This document shows, piece by piece, positions 7,594-17,560 of a DNA stretch of 24,463 bases. The position numbers and the translations under genes were made by a program. The notes beneath the pieces were generated by a model. That model was not told the origin of the DNA. It ran no database searches and saw nothing but the letters and a program-made list of their open reading frames with translations. The stretch spans positions 1 through 24,463 of the forward strand of contig CAMLPZ010000025.1 in NCBI GenBank assembly GCA_946482045.1, written 5' to 3'. Numbering within the stretch: the stretch's first letter is position 1; each line of letters begins with the position of its first letter. The stretch comes from an uncultured Asticcacaulis sp. Lineage in GTDB: Bacteria > Pseudomonadota > Alphaproteobacteria > Caulobacterales > Caulobacteraceae.

Positions 7594-7639
7594 ATAAAGA
7601 AAAGGCCCCCTGTCACAAGACAGGGGGCCTTTTCTTTAT
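7594..7639 (-). terminator. Long intrinsic terminator after acnA
   Basis: A perfect 21-bp stem (7594-7614 with 7619-7639) with a four-base loop. The core is GGCCCCCTGTC, and the A/T ends give TTTTCTTTAT after the stem on both strands. It lies 15 bp past the acnA stop and can work in either direction. Confidence 0.9.
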
Positions 7640-7653
7640 TCAATTGGCTCGGA

Positions 7654-10359
<2,706 letters not shown>

Positions 10360-10552
10360 GAACGCGTGTCCTTTCCGCTGTCGCCGCCGACCGCCCCGAT
10401 GGCGGCTGATATGTCCGGAGGGGGCGCGCTTGTAACGAAGGACGCACAGGGTCTCGACGTTGCGCTGCAACCTTTCCGTTGGCGGCAAAATGCCTTCTAA
10501 ACTTCTTATTCCTTTTCGTCTATGAAGCCTTACGTTCGGCGAGGTTATTTTT

Positions 10553-11194
10553 ATGGTCATGGAACTGCAGGTAGAAGGGCTCAGCTTACGCAAAGGCTAT
10601 AACCTGCTGATTTCAAATCTCGATTTTGCGCTGAAGCCGGGCGAAGGCATGAGCCTGACCGGCGAAAATGGTGTCGGAAAGACCACGCTTTTGCGGACCC
10701 TGGCGGGGTTTTCGCAACCGTTTTCCGGACGTATCGCCTTTGTTGAGAATGGGACGCAGCTTGAGTCGGAGGATGTGCGGGCGCGAAACATCCACGTGCT
10801 GGGGCATCATGATGCCTTGTCGCCGTCGCGGACGGTAAAGCAGGAGCTGGAATTTCAGGCGAAGTTTTCGGGCGGGGAGCCTTCCGCCGCCATCGCCGCC
10901 TTACGGTTGGAGACATTACTCGATCTGGAAACGCGCTATCTGTCGGCCGGGCAAAAGCGCCGCTTGTCCTGCGCGCGGTTGTTGATGGCGCGGCGCGAAC
11001 TGTGGCTGCTGGATGAGCCGATGGCGCCGCTGGATGCCGATCACCGCGCCTTGCTGGCGGGTTTGATGCAGGCGCATCTGGCCGAGGGCGGCATGTTGAT
11101 CGCTGCTGTGCATGACCCGTTGCCATTCAAAACGCGCGATCTGCGCTTGACCCGCCCCACCCGCGAACAGCAGGAGGCCGCAATTGGTGTGTGA
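10553..11194 (+). CDS. ccmA: Heme exporter ATP-binding subunit CcmA
   Basis: ATPase of the CcmABCD complex that releases holo-CcmE for cytochrome c maturation. 213 aa. Walker A is GENGVGKTT (37-45, Lys43), the ABC signature LSAGQKRR (130-137), Walker B LWLLDEP (150-156) and the switch His187 in AVHDP. GAGG eight bases before the ATG at 10553 supports that start; a second ATG two codons later is also possible. It is the first gene of ccmA-B-C-D-G. A 186-bp gap containing a long palindrome separates it from ccmB, which is unusual for this operon. Confidence 0.95.
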   Translation: MVMELQVEGLSLRKGYNLLISNLDFALKPGEGMSLTGENGVGKTTLLRTLAGFSQPFSGRIAFVENGTQLESEDVRARNIHVLGHHDALSPSRTVKQELEFQAKFSGGEPSAAIAALRLETLLDLETRYLSAGQKRRLSCARLLMARRELWLLDEPMAPLDADHRALLAGLMQAHLAEGGMLIAAVHDPLPFKTRDLRLTRPTREQQEAAIGV

Positions 11195-11210
11195 GTATGA
11201 GGCTCTGCTC

Positions 11211-11376
11211 TTTTCTCCTCCCCACAAGGTGGGGAGGTGGCGAGCTTGTCTCGCCGGAGGGGTATGCGCAGAAGGTTCGGCAGGCAACGACGTGTGGGAT
11301 TTTCACCAGCGTTGCACCCCTCCGTCATTTGCTAGCGCAAATGCCACCTCCCCACACAAGCGTAGGGAGGAGAAAA
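11211..11376. repeat. Long interrupted palindrome between ccmA and ccmB (second family)
   Basis: Three constant arm pairs are nested: TTTTCTCCTCCC 11211-11222 with GGGAGGAGAAAA 11365-11376 (12 bp); GTGGGGAGGTGGC 11229-11241 with GCCACCTCCCCAC 11343-11355 (13 bp); CGGAGGGGT 11255-11263 with ACCCCTCCG 11316-11324 (9 bp). Between the arms lie independent hairpins GGCGAG/CTCGCC (11239-11255) and CATTTGC/GCAAATG (11326-11343). The overall fold is a long stem with side hairpins. The architecture resembles the CCCCACCACC elements elsewhere in the window, but the sequence differs. Confidence 0.85.
11366..11372 (+). promoter_or_regulatory. Shine-Dalgarno of ccmB inside a repeat arm
   Basis: GGAGGAG ends eight bases before the ccmB ATG. 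The same bases are the right outer arm of the palindrome at 11211-11376, so they can pair with CTCCTCC at 11215-11221 in the message. That would hide the site when the stem forms. Confidence 0.65.
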
Positions 11377-11380
11377 AGGC

Positions 11381-12061
11381 ATGACCCCTTCCCTCACCCA
11401 AGCCGCCTTCGCCCTTCTGAAACGCGATCTCGGCCTGTCGCTGACGCGCGGCGGAGGGCCGCTGCTGGCGATCGGCTTCTATCTAACGCTCATGGCGATG
11501 ATCCCGTTGAGCCTCGGCCCCGACCAGGCTGTGCTCAGCCGCATCGCTGCCGGACTGACCTGGCTGTGCCTGGCGCTGTCGAGCCTCCTGTCCCTGGAAC
11601 GCCTGTTCGAGCGCGACTATGAAGACGCCATGTTCGATGTCCTGCGGCTGGGCCCCTTGCCGCTGGAACTCATCGCGCTGTTGAAATGCCTCAGCCAGTG
11701 GCTTGGCACAGGCGTGATCCTGTCACTGCTGACGCCCGTGGTAATGATCATTCTCGGCGCACCGGTGAATATGTCTTTGATGGCGCTGGTTTCCGCACTC
11801 CTCGGCTCACTCAGTTTCGCCCTGATCGGCGGTATGGGCGCATCGCTATCGCTCGGCACGCGCAAGGGCGGCGTCCTCATGGCGCTGCTGGTCCTGCCCT
11901 TCTATGTCCCGCCGGTGATCTTCGGCGCGGGTCTTATGCAGGCGGTCCAGACGCAAAGCTCTCCGTGGCAGGCGCTGGCCTTCCTCGCCGCCTATGCTCT
12001 CTTCGCCCTCGCCCTCACGCCTGTCGCTATGGGCGCCGCACTCAAGAGTGCGCTGAACTAA
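11381..12061 (+). CDS. ccmB: Heme exporter membrane subunit CcmB
   Basis: Membrane permease-like subunit that pairs with CcmA in the cytochrome c maturation ABC complex. 226 aa, the typical length, with about six hydrophobic helices. Recognisable family stretches include the N-terminal LLKRDLGLSLTRGGG, the LERLFERDYEDAMFDVLRLGPLPLE loop after helix 2, and LPFYVPPVIFGAG before the last helices. The Shine-Dalgarno lies in the preceding repeat. The stop TAA lies in the first bases of the next repeat (GAACTAAAGTAA, shared with the element behind the CitE-like gene). The gene is therefore flanked tightly by two different repeat elements. Confidence 0.93.
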   Translation: MTPSLTQAAFALLKRDLGLSLTRGGGPLLAIGFYLTLMAMIPLSLGPDQAVLSRIAAGLTWLCLALSSLLSLERLFERDYEDAMFDVLRLGPLPLELIALLKCLSQWLGTGVILSLLTPVVMIILGAPVNMSLMALVSALLGSLSFALIGGMGASLSLGTRKGGVLMALLVLPFYVPPVIFGAGLMQAVQTQSSPWQALAFLAAYALFALALTPVAMGAALKSALN

Positions 12062-12228
12062 AGTAACCCCACCACCACGATGCTAAAGCATCGCGGTTCC
12101 CCTCCCCATCGCTGTGCGACAGGGAGGAGTGAACGTGCTCGTTTCTCCTCCCTGTGCCGAAGGCATGGGGAGGGGGACCGCACGAGGCGGTGCTTGCACC
12201 GACGAGATGTGGTGGTGGGGTGTCTTGC
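12058..12228. repeat. Full CCCCACCACC palindromic element between ccmB and ccmC
   Basis: Termini CCCCACCACCAC (12067-12078) and GTGGTGGTGGGG (12209-12220). The inner arm CGGTTCCCCTCCCCAT pairs with ATGGGGAGGGGGACCG over 16 bp with one G-U. The central hairpin ACAGGGAGGAG/CTCCTCCCTGT closes the structure. Side hairpins are GATGC/GCATC and GGTGC/GCACC. Outside the termini the left flank is CTAAAGTAA and the right flank TGTCTTGCC, matching the flanks of the other copies. Confidence 0.85.
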
Positions 12229-12278
12229 CGCACGCAAACGACCTTGCTCGTTGCCACCAAAACCCTTATCTCGGCAAC

Positions 12279-12998
12279 ATGATCAACTGGCTGGCCAATC
12301 CCGAGCGTTTCTCGTCCGTCGCACGACCTGTCCGGCCGTGGCTGGGCGCGGTAGCCGCTGCCTTGCTCGTCTGGGGCCTGGCGCTCAGCTTCCTGTCGCC
12401 CGAGGACTACCAGCAAGGCGACACTGTCCGCATCATGTATATCCATGTGCCGGCCGCCTGGATGGCGCTGGTTGCCTACAGCATCATGGGCGTGGCCAGC
12501 TTCTTCGGCCTGATCTTCCGTCACGCGCTGGCCGATGCCGCCGCCAAGGCGATCGCGCCAATCGGAGCTGTGTTCACTGCGCTGGCCCTGCTGACCGGTT
12601 CGCTATGGGGCAAGCCAATGTGGGGCACGTGGTGGCAGTGGGACGGCCGCATGACCTCGGTGCTGGTCCTGTTCCTTTTCTATATCGGTTATATCGCGCT
12701 CCATGCCTCGATCGAGGATGAACAGCGCGCCGCCAAGTCGACCGCCATCCTGGCCCTGGTCGGCCTGATCAACCTGCCGGTCATCAAGTTTTCCGTCGAA
12801 TGGTGGAACAGCCTGCACCAGGGCGCGTCAATCTTCGTCAAGGGCGGGCCGACCATCGAAGCCTCGATGCGCTGGCCGCTTTATGTCATGGGGCTGGCCT
12901 ACCTGTTCCTGATGCTGTGGCTATTCCTGATCCGGCTCGATACCGAAATCCTCAACCGCAAATACCGTGCGCTCCGCGCCCGCCTGAGTTTGAACTGA
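12279..12998 (+). CDS. ccmC: Heme exporter protein CcmC
   Basis: Heme-handling membrane protein that loads heme onto CcmE; member of the heme-handling protein family with a tryptophan-rich WWD periplasmic loop. 239 aa with six membrane helices. The WWD signature is WGTWWQWDGRMTS (about residues 112-124), a slight variant of the common WGTWWxWDARLTS. Conserved heme-axial His candidates are in YIHVPAAW and in NSLHQGASI. The open frame extends upstream through the repeat element, but the ATG at 12279 starts the family N terminus (MINWLANPERF). No good Shine-Dalgarno is visible. The stop overlaps the ccmD ATG (TGATG). Confidence 0.93.
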   Translation: MINWLANPERFSSVARPVRPWLGAVAAALLVWGLALSFLSPEDYQQGDTVRIMYIHVPAAWMALVAYSIMGVASFFGLIFRHALADAAAKAIAPIGAVFTALALLTGSLWGKPMWGTWWQWDGRMTSVLVLFLFYIGYIALHASIEDEQRAAKSTAILALVGLINLPVIKFSVEWWNSLHQGASIFVKGGPTIEASMRWPLYVMGLAYLFLMLWLFLIRLDTEILNRKYRALRARLSLN

Positions 12999-13165
12999 TG
13001 CATCTCGATCTCGACATGGGCAAATACGTCTTTTTCGTCTGGGGCTCTTATGGCGCCACGGCGCTGGGGCTGATCGGACTGGTCGTGCTGACCTTGCGCG
13101 CTCACGCCGAGCGCAAAAAGCAACTGGCGGCGCTTCAGGCCGCGGTGGCGGAGAGCAAAAAGTGA
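12998..13165 (+). CDS. ccmD: Heme exporter protein CcmD
   Basis: A 55-aa single-pass membrane protein that stabilises the CcmABC-CcmE complex. It has the typical CcmD plan: a short N terminus, GKYVFFVWGSYGATALGL leading into one membrane helix, then a basic cytoplasmic tail (RAHAERKKQL). Its ATG overlaps the ccmC stop by one base, and its TGA overlaps the GTG start of ccmG by three bases (GTGA), so ccmC, ccmD and ccmG are translationally coupled. Confidence 0.88.
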   Translation: MHLDLDMGKYVFFVWGSYGATALGLIGLVVLTLRAHAERKKQLAALQAAVAESKK

Positions 13166-13701
13166 AACGCGTCCTGGCGCTGCTGCCGCTGATCGTCCTG
13201 GCCGGCCTCCTGGCCGTGCTCGGCTGGTTCAACTTTCATAAAAAACCCAACTACGAACCGCGCGAAATGATCGGCAAGTCGGTGCCGACGCAAGTCCTGG
13301 CCGATCTCGACGACGGCAGCCTGCAGGACTTGAAGACACTGGCAGCCACCTATGACCGGCCCATCGTTGTCAATATCTTCGCGTCGTGGTGCGTGCCCTG
13401 TATCGCCGAAAACCCGCAGTTGCTGGCGCTGAAGGCCAAGGGCGTGCCGATTATAGGCATCGCCTGGAAGGACCAGCCGCAGGACACACGCAACTTCCTG
13501 AACCAGCACGAAAACCCATATGTACGGACGCTGAGCGATCCGGACGCGCGCATCGGCGTGCAGATGGGCATTACCGGCGTGCCCGAGACCTTCATCGTCA
13601 TGCCGGACGGCACGATCACCGACAAGCTGGCCGGCCCCATCGTTCCGCAGGCGGTCGACAGCGTCTATAACGCAGCGACCAAGGGCGGCAAGATTCAGTA
13701 G
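13162..13701 (+). CDS. ccmG: Thiol:disulfide interchange protein CcmG/DsbE
   Basis: Membrane-anchored periplasmic thioredoxin-like reductant that keeps apocytochrome c or CcmH cysteines reduced for heme attachment. 179 aa with an N-terminal signal anchor (about 4-22) and a thioredoxin fold with active site Trp76-Cys77-Val-Pro-Cys80 and cis-proline 141 in GVPETF. KGVPIIGIAWKD matches the CcmG group. The start is the GTG at 13162 overlapping the ccmD stop. Its TAG is directly adjacent to the exoD stop on the other strand, with no room for a terminator between the convergent genes. ccmE, ccmF and ccmH are not in the window. Confidence 0.93.
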   Translation: MKRVLALLPLIVLAGLLAVLGWFNFHKKPNYEPREMIGKSVPTQVLADLDDGSLQDLKTLAATYDRPIVVNIFASWCVPCIAENPQLLALKAKGVPIIGIAWKDQPQDTRNFLNQHENPYVRTLSDPDARIGVQMGITGVPETFIVMPDGTITDKLAGPIVPQAVDSVYNAATKGGKIQ

Positions 13702-14373
13702 TTAGAGCAGACCCAAAGCCTGCTGCGCCAGGAAGACGATGGCAGCGACGCTGGCCGCAACCACGCCCGACACCAGCACGCACGACACGATCGCCAATAC
13801 AAAGCCGCTAATGATCCAGGCGCCGTCCTTTTCGAGCAGGCCCAGCGCAAACACGCAGATGGTGAAGGCCGGCAGCATGTTGCCGAGCGGGATCGGCAGG
13901 AACAGGATCACGGCCATTAGCAGACAGACCCAGCCAGCCACACGCTCAAAGGTAGCCGTCGCCAGAAACGACAGGCGTGGCTTCAACAGGCGCTCGGCAC
14001 GCATCTGCCACGGCACGATCTTGTCGACCATGACCTTGAAGCTGGTCTTGGGCATGGATTGTTTGGTGATGAACTTCGGCAGCCACGGCTGCTTACCCAG
14101 GGCCAGTTGCAGCGCCAGGAAGATCAGCGGCAGGCCCAGGATGGCCGAAGCGCCCGGCGGCATGGGCAGGGCGATCGGCAGAGCAAACACAAAGAGAAGC
14201 GCCGCGATGGCGCGGTCGCGCATGGCGTAGAGCAGGTCCGAAATGGCAATAGCGCCCTCACCCGGACGGTTGGCCAGGCGCTTCAGGACATCCGACAGCT
14301 TCTCATTCTCAGGTTCAGGCGCGGCGCGCCGAAGAGATGCCAGACGGGCAGTGGTTTGGACGTTCTCGGACAT
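13702..14373 (-). CDS. exoD: ExoD family membrane protein
   Basis: Member of the exopolysaccharide synthesis ExoD family, named from a Rhizobium protein needed for exopolysaccharide production and alkali tolerance; the biochemical role is not established. 223 aa. Family features are the N-terminal KLSDVLKRLANRPGEGAIAISDLL, the hydrophobic FALPIALPMPPGASAILGLPLIFLALQ and the matching C-terminal half LFLPIPLGNMLPAFTICVFALGLLEKDG. Four to five membrane segments are likely. I chose the ATG at 14373; a GTG at 14397 is in frame upstream. It is separated from slyX by 181 bp on the same strand. Confidence 0.85.
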   Translation of the reverse strand: MSENVQTTARLASLRRAAPEPENEKLSDVLKRLANRPGEGAIAISDLLYAMRDRAIAALLFVFALPIALPMPPGASAILGLPLIFLALQLALGKQPWLPKFITKQSMPKTSFKVMVDKIVPWQMRAERLLKPRLSFLATATFERVAGWVCLLMAVILFLPIPLGNMLPAFTICVFALGLLEKDGAWIISGFVLAIVSCVLVSGVVAASVAAIVFLAQQALGLL

Positions 14374-14554
14374 TTTACAAACAGGCTGGATACGCACAAT
14401 CGGGAATTTGTGCGATTGCGAAGGATATGACCGCCGAATGTGGCTACGACAAGGCCAGCCTGTGCAAAAGTGTCTTATGTGTCCTTACGGAAACAGAACG
14501 TGATCGTTTGTGCCAGTGCGAAACGTTTGCACCGCACATAACGCCGTTAACCCA

Positions 14555-14761
14555 TCAATAGTGAGGTGGCTTGGTGACCGGTGCCGCTTCGGTTGACCGG
14601 TCTTCCAGACCGACCAACCGCTCACTCAGGATTTCCAACGAACGCTTAAGACGGTCGACCACCTTCCACTGCTCGGCCAGTTGGTCCGACAGTTCATCGA
14701 TGGTCTTGGCCTGATGCGCCACCATTTCCTCTAACGCAATGATGCGGTCTTCCGGGCTCAT
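14555..14761 (-). CDS. slyX: SlyX family protein
   Basis: A 68-aa coiled-coil protein of unknown role, widespread in Proteobacteria. Heptad-like hydrophobics run through IALEEMVAHQAKTIDELSDQL and VVDRLKRSLEILSERL, and the C terminus ends PPHY, the usual SlyX tail. Its ATG overlaps the pheA stop by four bases (ATGA), so it is translationally coupled to pheA. Confidence 0.85.
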   Translation of the reverse strand: MSPEDRIIALEEMVAHQAKTIDELSDQLAEQWKVVDRLKRSLEILSERLVGLEDRSTEAAPVTKPPHY

Positions 14762-15624
14762 GATCGCTGCGCTTCGCTGCGGCGGAAGGGATCGAGCGGA
14801 TAGGTGCCGAGGATCTCAAGCTTCGTCGCAAAAAATTGAAGCTCCTCCAGCGCCCGCGCCAGGCCCGGGTCGCTGGGACGGCCTTCGACGTCGCAATAGA
14901 AGAAGGTCGAGGCGAAGACACCGTTTTCGATATAGCTTTCCAGCTTGGTCATGTTGACACCGTTGGTGGCGAAGCCGCCCAGCGCCTTATAGAGCGACGC
15001 CGCGACATTGCGGACCCGGAATACAAAACTGGTCATGCACTCAGTTTCAACGGGCGGCGGCGTCACGCGGTCTTCGGTTGTCAGCACCAGGAAGCGCGTC
15101 GTGTTGTGGCGGGCGTCTTCCATATTGCGCTTCAAAATCTCAAGGCCATAGAGCTCGGCGGCGACTTCCGGGGCGATGGCGGCCCGGCCCGGCTCACGCG
15201 ACTGCGACAGGGCACGCGCCGCTCCCGCCGTATCGTGGAAGACTTCAGCGGTGATGCCCAGTTCGCGTAAAGAGTTACGGCACTGAAGCAGGGCCATGGC
15301 GTGGGAGGCAGCGACCTTGACGTCCTCGAGCTTCGTGCCCGGAGGCGCCATCAGGTTCATCTCGATCGGCAGGAAACGTTCGCCGATGATTTTGAGGCCC
15401 GAATGCGGCAGCAGGTGATGAACATCGGACACGCGGCCGGCGACGGAATTTTCGATGGGAATCATGCCCATTTCGCATTCGCCCGAAGTCACGGCGGCAA
15501 AGGCTGCTTCAAAAGTCGGATAGGGCGCGGCGGTAAAGTCGCCAAACCAACGCTTGATGGCCTGATGGCTGAAAGCCCCCGGCTCGCCCTGATAGGCGAT
15601 CTTGCGTGGTGTCGGCGAAGTCAT
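14758..15624 (-). CDS. pheA: Prephenate dehydratase
   Basis: Converts prephenate to phenylpyruvate in phenylalanine synthesis. 288 aa, monofunctional (no chorismate mutase domain). The periplasmic-binding-like catalytic domain (1-about 185) has YQGEPGAFSH, IPIENSVAGRV and the catalytic Thr176-Arg177-Phe178 in NTTRFLVL. A C-terminal ACT domain (about 198-275) with ASLYKALGGFATNGVNMTKLES gives phenylalanine feedback control in this family; the usual ESRP reads ESYI here. The ATG at 15624 was preferred to an open upstream extension because the domain starts there; AAAGGA lies about ten bases upstream. It forms an overlapping pair with slyX. Confidence 0.95.
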   Translation of the reverse strand: MTSPTPRKIAYQGEPGAFSHQAIKRWFGDFTAAPYPTFEAAFAAVTSGECEMGMIPIENSVAGRVSDVHHLLPHSGLKIIGERFLPIEMNLMAPPGTKLEDVKVAASHAMALLQCRNSLRELGITAEVFHDTAGAARALSQSREPGRAAIAPEVAAELYGLEILKRNMEDARHNTTRFLVLTTEDRVTPPPVETECMTSFVFRVRNVAASLYKALGGFATNGVNMTKLESYIENGVFASTFFYCDVEGRPSDPGLARALEELQFFATKLEILGTYPLDPFRRSEAQRS

Positions 15625-15655
15625 GGACGCTGTATCCTTTAGCAAAAATGAAACT

Positions 15656-15675
15656 CCAAATGCGGAAGCATTTGG
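15656..15675 (-). repeat. Hairpin in the pheA leader
   Basis: A perfect 8-bp stem, CCAAATGC/GCATTTGG with a four-base loop, 32 bp upstream of the pheA ATG. On the minus strand it is followed by AGTTTCATTTTTGC. It could be a weak terminator or attenuator, but no phenylalanine-rich leader peptide is evident. Confidence 0.45.
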
Positions 15676-15749
15676 CAAGCGCGACCGCGCGTCGCGCACG
15701 TTTGCGCGAAAAGCCTGCGTGGCGCCTGAACGCAAAACAAAAAGAGCAT

Positions 15750-15803
15750 GCGGCGAAATGACACGTAGGCGCCAATTTTGGCACCGTCGGAGCATTTCGC
15801 CGC
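15750..15803. repeat. Nested inverted repeat between pheA and the cytochrome gene
   Basis: GCGGCGAAATG 15750-15760 pairs perfectly with CATTTCGCCGC 15793-15803. Inside, GGCGCCA and TGGCACC pair around ATTT with one mismatch. TGACACG 15759-15765 could alternatively pair with CGTGTCA 15822-15828. It lies in the divergent gap of 283 bp that otherwise shows no gene. Confidence 0.6.
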
Positions 15804-15907
15804 TTGCGAATTTGGCGGTAGCGTGTCAGAGAGCCAAACGCAAGCAGATGCGTGCCGGACCCTGTTCGGGCGCTGCGATTTCAATTTTATAGGGTATCCC
15901 AGGCGAT

Positions 15908-16591
15908 ATGAGCGGCGACCTTACAGTAAACAAGATTATGGGCGCGGTCCTGGCGACCGGTCTGGTCATCATGGGCGTGAAAATCGGCTCGGAAATGATT
16001 TACGACACGCATGCGCCGGCAAAGCCTGGCTATCTGATCGAGGTCGCTGAAGTCGAAGAAGCCGGTGGCGGCGCGGCCGTTGACAGCCCGCCCGACTGGG
16101 GCACGGTCCTTCCGGCTGCCGACGTTGCCGCCGGTGAAGCCGTCTTCAAGAAGTGCTCGAGCTGTCACACCGATACCCAAGGCGGCCCGGACATGACTGG
16201 CCCGAACCTGTTCGCCATCGTCGGCCGTCCGACGGCCGGCCACGCAGGCTTCGCCTATTCGGACGCCATGGTGGCGCACAAGGCGGAAGCGCCGACCTGG
16301 ACCTATGATCAGCTCTACGGTTTCCTCGGCGCGCCGCCTAAGTGGGTCAAGGGCACCAAGATGACCTTCGCCGGCGTCAAGAAGCCGGAAGACCGCATCA
16401 ACCTGATCGCCTATCTGCGCACCATGGGTTCGACCGGCTACGCCATTCCAGCGCCGGATCCTTCGCGCGCTCCGGGTGCGGCGGCTGGCGCTGCTGCACC
16501 GACCGCTGTCGAAGGGACCGCCCCGACGGCCACGCCTCAGCCCGAGGCGCCGACCGCAGCGGCCCCTGCTCCGGCAGCGCCCGCGCACTAA
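15908..16591 (+). CDS. cycM: Membrane-anchored class I cytochrome c (CycM/c552-like)
   Basis: Membrane-tethered periplasmic cytochrome c that in relatives (Bradyrhizobium CycM, Paracoccus c552) carries electrons from the bc1 complex to the aa3 oxidase. 227 aa with an uncleaved N-terminal anchor (about 9-25), one heme c site Cys83-Ser-Ser-Cys86-His87 and axial Met152 in KGTKMTFAG. GPNLFAIVGRPTAGHAGFAYSDAM is the standard class I core. The last ~45 residues are an Ala/Pro-rich tail (PAAPAH end), probably disordered. It would be a client of the ccm genes 2-5 kb away. It is divergent from pheA and convergent with the NlpC/P60 gene across a strong terminator. The gene symbol is by resemblance. Confidence 0.9.
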   Translation: MSGDLTVNKIMGAVLATGLVIMGVKIGSEMIYDTHAPAKPGYLIEVAEVEEAGGGAAVDSPPDWGTVLPAADVAAGEAVFKKCSSCHTDTQGGPDMTGPNLFAIVGRPTAGHAGFAYSDAMVAHKAEAPTWTYDQLYGFLGAPPKWVKGTKMTFAGVKKPEDRINLIAYLRTMGSTGYAIPAPDPSRAPGAAAGAAAPTAVEGTAPTATPQPEAPTAAAPAPAAPAH

Positions 16592-16594
16592 GAA

Positions 16595-16657
16595 CCGTAG
16601 ATACCAAACAAAAACCCCGCCGGCACAACCGGCGGGGTTTTTGTTTGGTATCTACGG
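16595..16657. terminator. Bidirectional terminator, 29-bp perfect stem
   Basis: 16595-16623 pairs perfectly with 16629-16657 around a five-base loop CACAA. The core is CCCCGCCGG/CCGGCGGGG, preceded by AAACAAAAA and followed by TTTTTGTTT, so each strand has a T-rich exit. It separates the convergent cytochrome and NlpC/P60 genes. Confidence 0.92.
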
Positions 16658-16660
16658 CAA

Positions 16661-17524
16661 TTACAGCCGGCGGAATGCGGTCGGCATGCCAGACCCGCAG
16701 GCATCGATGCGGTTGACGGCGGCCGCCAGCGGTTCGACAGCGACCTTCATATGATGGGCGTTGGCGTGGATGATGTTCCGCTCGTCGACCATGATGGCGA
16801 CATGGCCCTTCCAGAAAACAAGGTCGCCACGCGTCAGGCCGTCCAGGTCGGCGTGGATGTCGAGGCCGATGCCCAGCTTGGCCTGCATGTCCGAATCGCG
16901 CGGACAGCCATAGCCTGAGGCATAGAGCGCCTGTTGCAGCAGGCCCGAGCAGTCGAGCCCGATGCTTTCCCGGCCGCCCCATTGATAGGGCGCATTGATA
17001 TAGCTTTCGGCGACGCCGACGAAATCGTCGGCAAAGGTTTCGAAGGTCGACAGGTGGCTGGCGAACACCCAGCCCATGTCATTGATATAAGCGAAGCCGT
17101 TCTCAAAACGCGTCACACTGACCAGGGCATTCAGACTGATCGCCGTCAGGATCGACGCCTTGACGTTCGGCGCGACGAACACGTAGGTGCGGAGCGTCGA
17201 GACATAGTGGGTCGGCAGGTACCAGTCGTTGCGGAAAGCCGATACCGGCACATAACCGACATAGCCGTCACGCAGGGCCTGGCCCCAATAGAAGTCGTGC
17301 TTGCGCTCGATAACCTTGAAACGCTCACCCAGCAGCAACTGGTCCCATTGCTCCGAACCGTGTTCTGGCTGGGCCAGGATCGGCGCCTTGGCGTCGTAGC
17401 AGCTTAAGACTTCACCAACGACATAGGATCGGGCGCGGATCAGGCCTTCATGCGCCTGATCGGTTACGCCGTCCTTGTACGGCGTGATACGCTTATCGAA
17501 GGGTTCGCCACTCATCTCGGTCAT
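16661..17524 (-). CDS. NlpC/P60 (C40) peptidoglycan hydrolase with SH3 domains
   Basis: Probable cell-wall endopeptidase cutting D-Glu/meso-DAP-type peptide bonds. The N-terminal two-thirds looks like two bacterial SH3-like domains (GEVLSCYDAKAPILAQP; TYVFVAPNVKASILTAISLNA). The C-terminal C40 domain has the catalytic triad Cys192 in GLDCSGLLQQALY, His241 in KGHVAIMVDE and His253 in HANAHH (numbered from the ATG at 17524). An ATG at 17545 gives seven more residues; I prefer 17524 because AAAAGG lies upstream, though spacing is long. No signal peptide is seen, as is common in this alphaproteobacterial group. It lies downstream of the M17 aminopeptidase gene on the same strand, a frequent pairing in this class, here with a 430-bp gap and a terminator between them. 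Confidence 0.88.
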   Translation of the reverse strand: MTEMSGEPFDKRITPYKDGVTDQAHEGLIRARSYVVGEVLSCYDAKAPILAQPEHGSEQWDQLLLGERFKVIERKHDFYWGQALRDGYVGYVPVSAFRNDWYLPTHYVSTLRTYVFVAPNVKASILTAISLNALVSVTRFENGFAYINDMGWVFASHLSTFETFADDFVGVAESYINAPYQWGGRESIGLDCSGLLQQALYASGYGCPRDSDMQAKLGIGLDIHADLDGLTRGDLVFWKGHVAIMVDERNIIHANAHHMKVAVEPLAAAVNRIDACGSGMPTAFRRL

Positions 17525-17560
17525 TACAAACGCTGCCTTTTGCATCGGTTATGCGGGCGC

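Noticed and set aside
10360..10593. N-terminal extension of the acnA frame to 10593
   Set aside because: The extension is Arg-rich, overlaps the divergent ccmA start and is absent from the family; the ATG at 10359 has an upstream AAGGA.
12114..12278. Upstream extension of the ccmC frame
   Set aside because: It is read entirely from the palindromic repeat; the CcmC family N terminus begins at 12279.
15639..15884. Possible phenylalanine leader peptide before pheA
   Set aside because: The ORF has a few scattered Phe codons but no Phe run next to the hairpin, so a classical attenuator is not supported.
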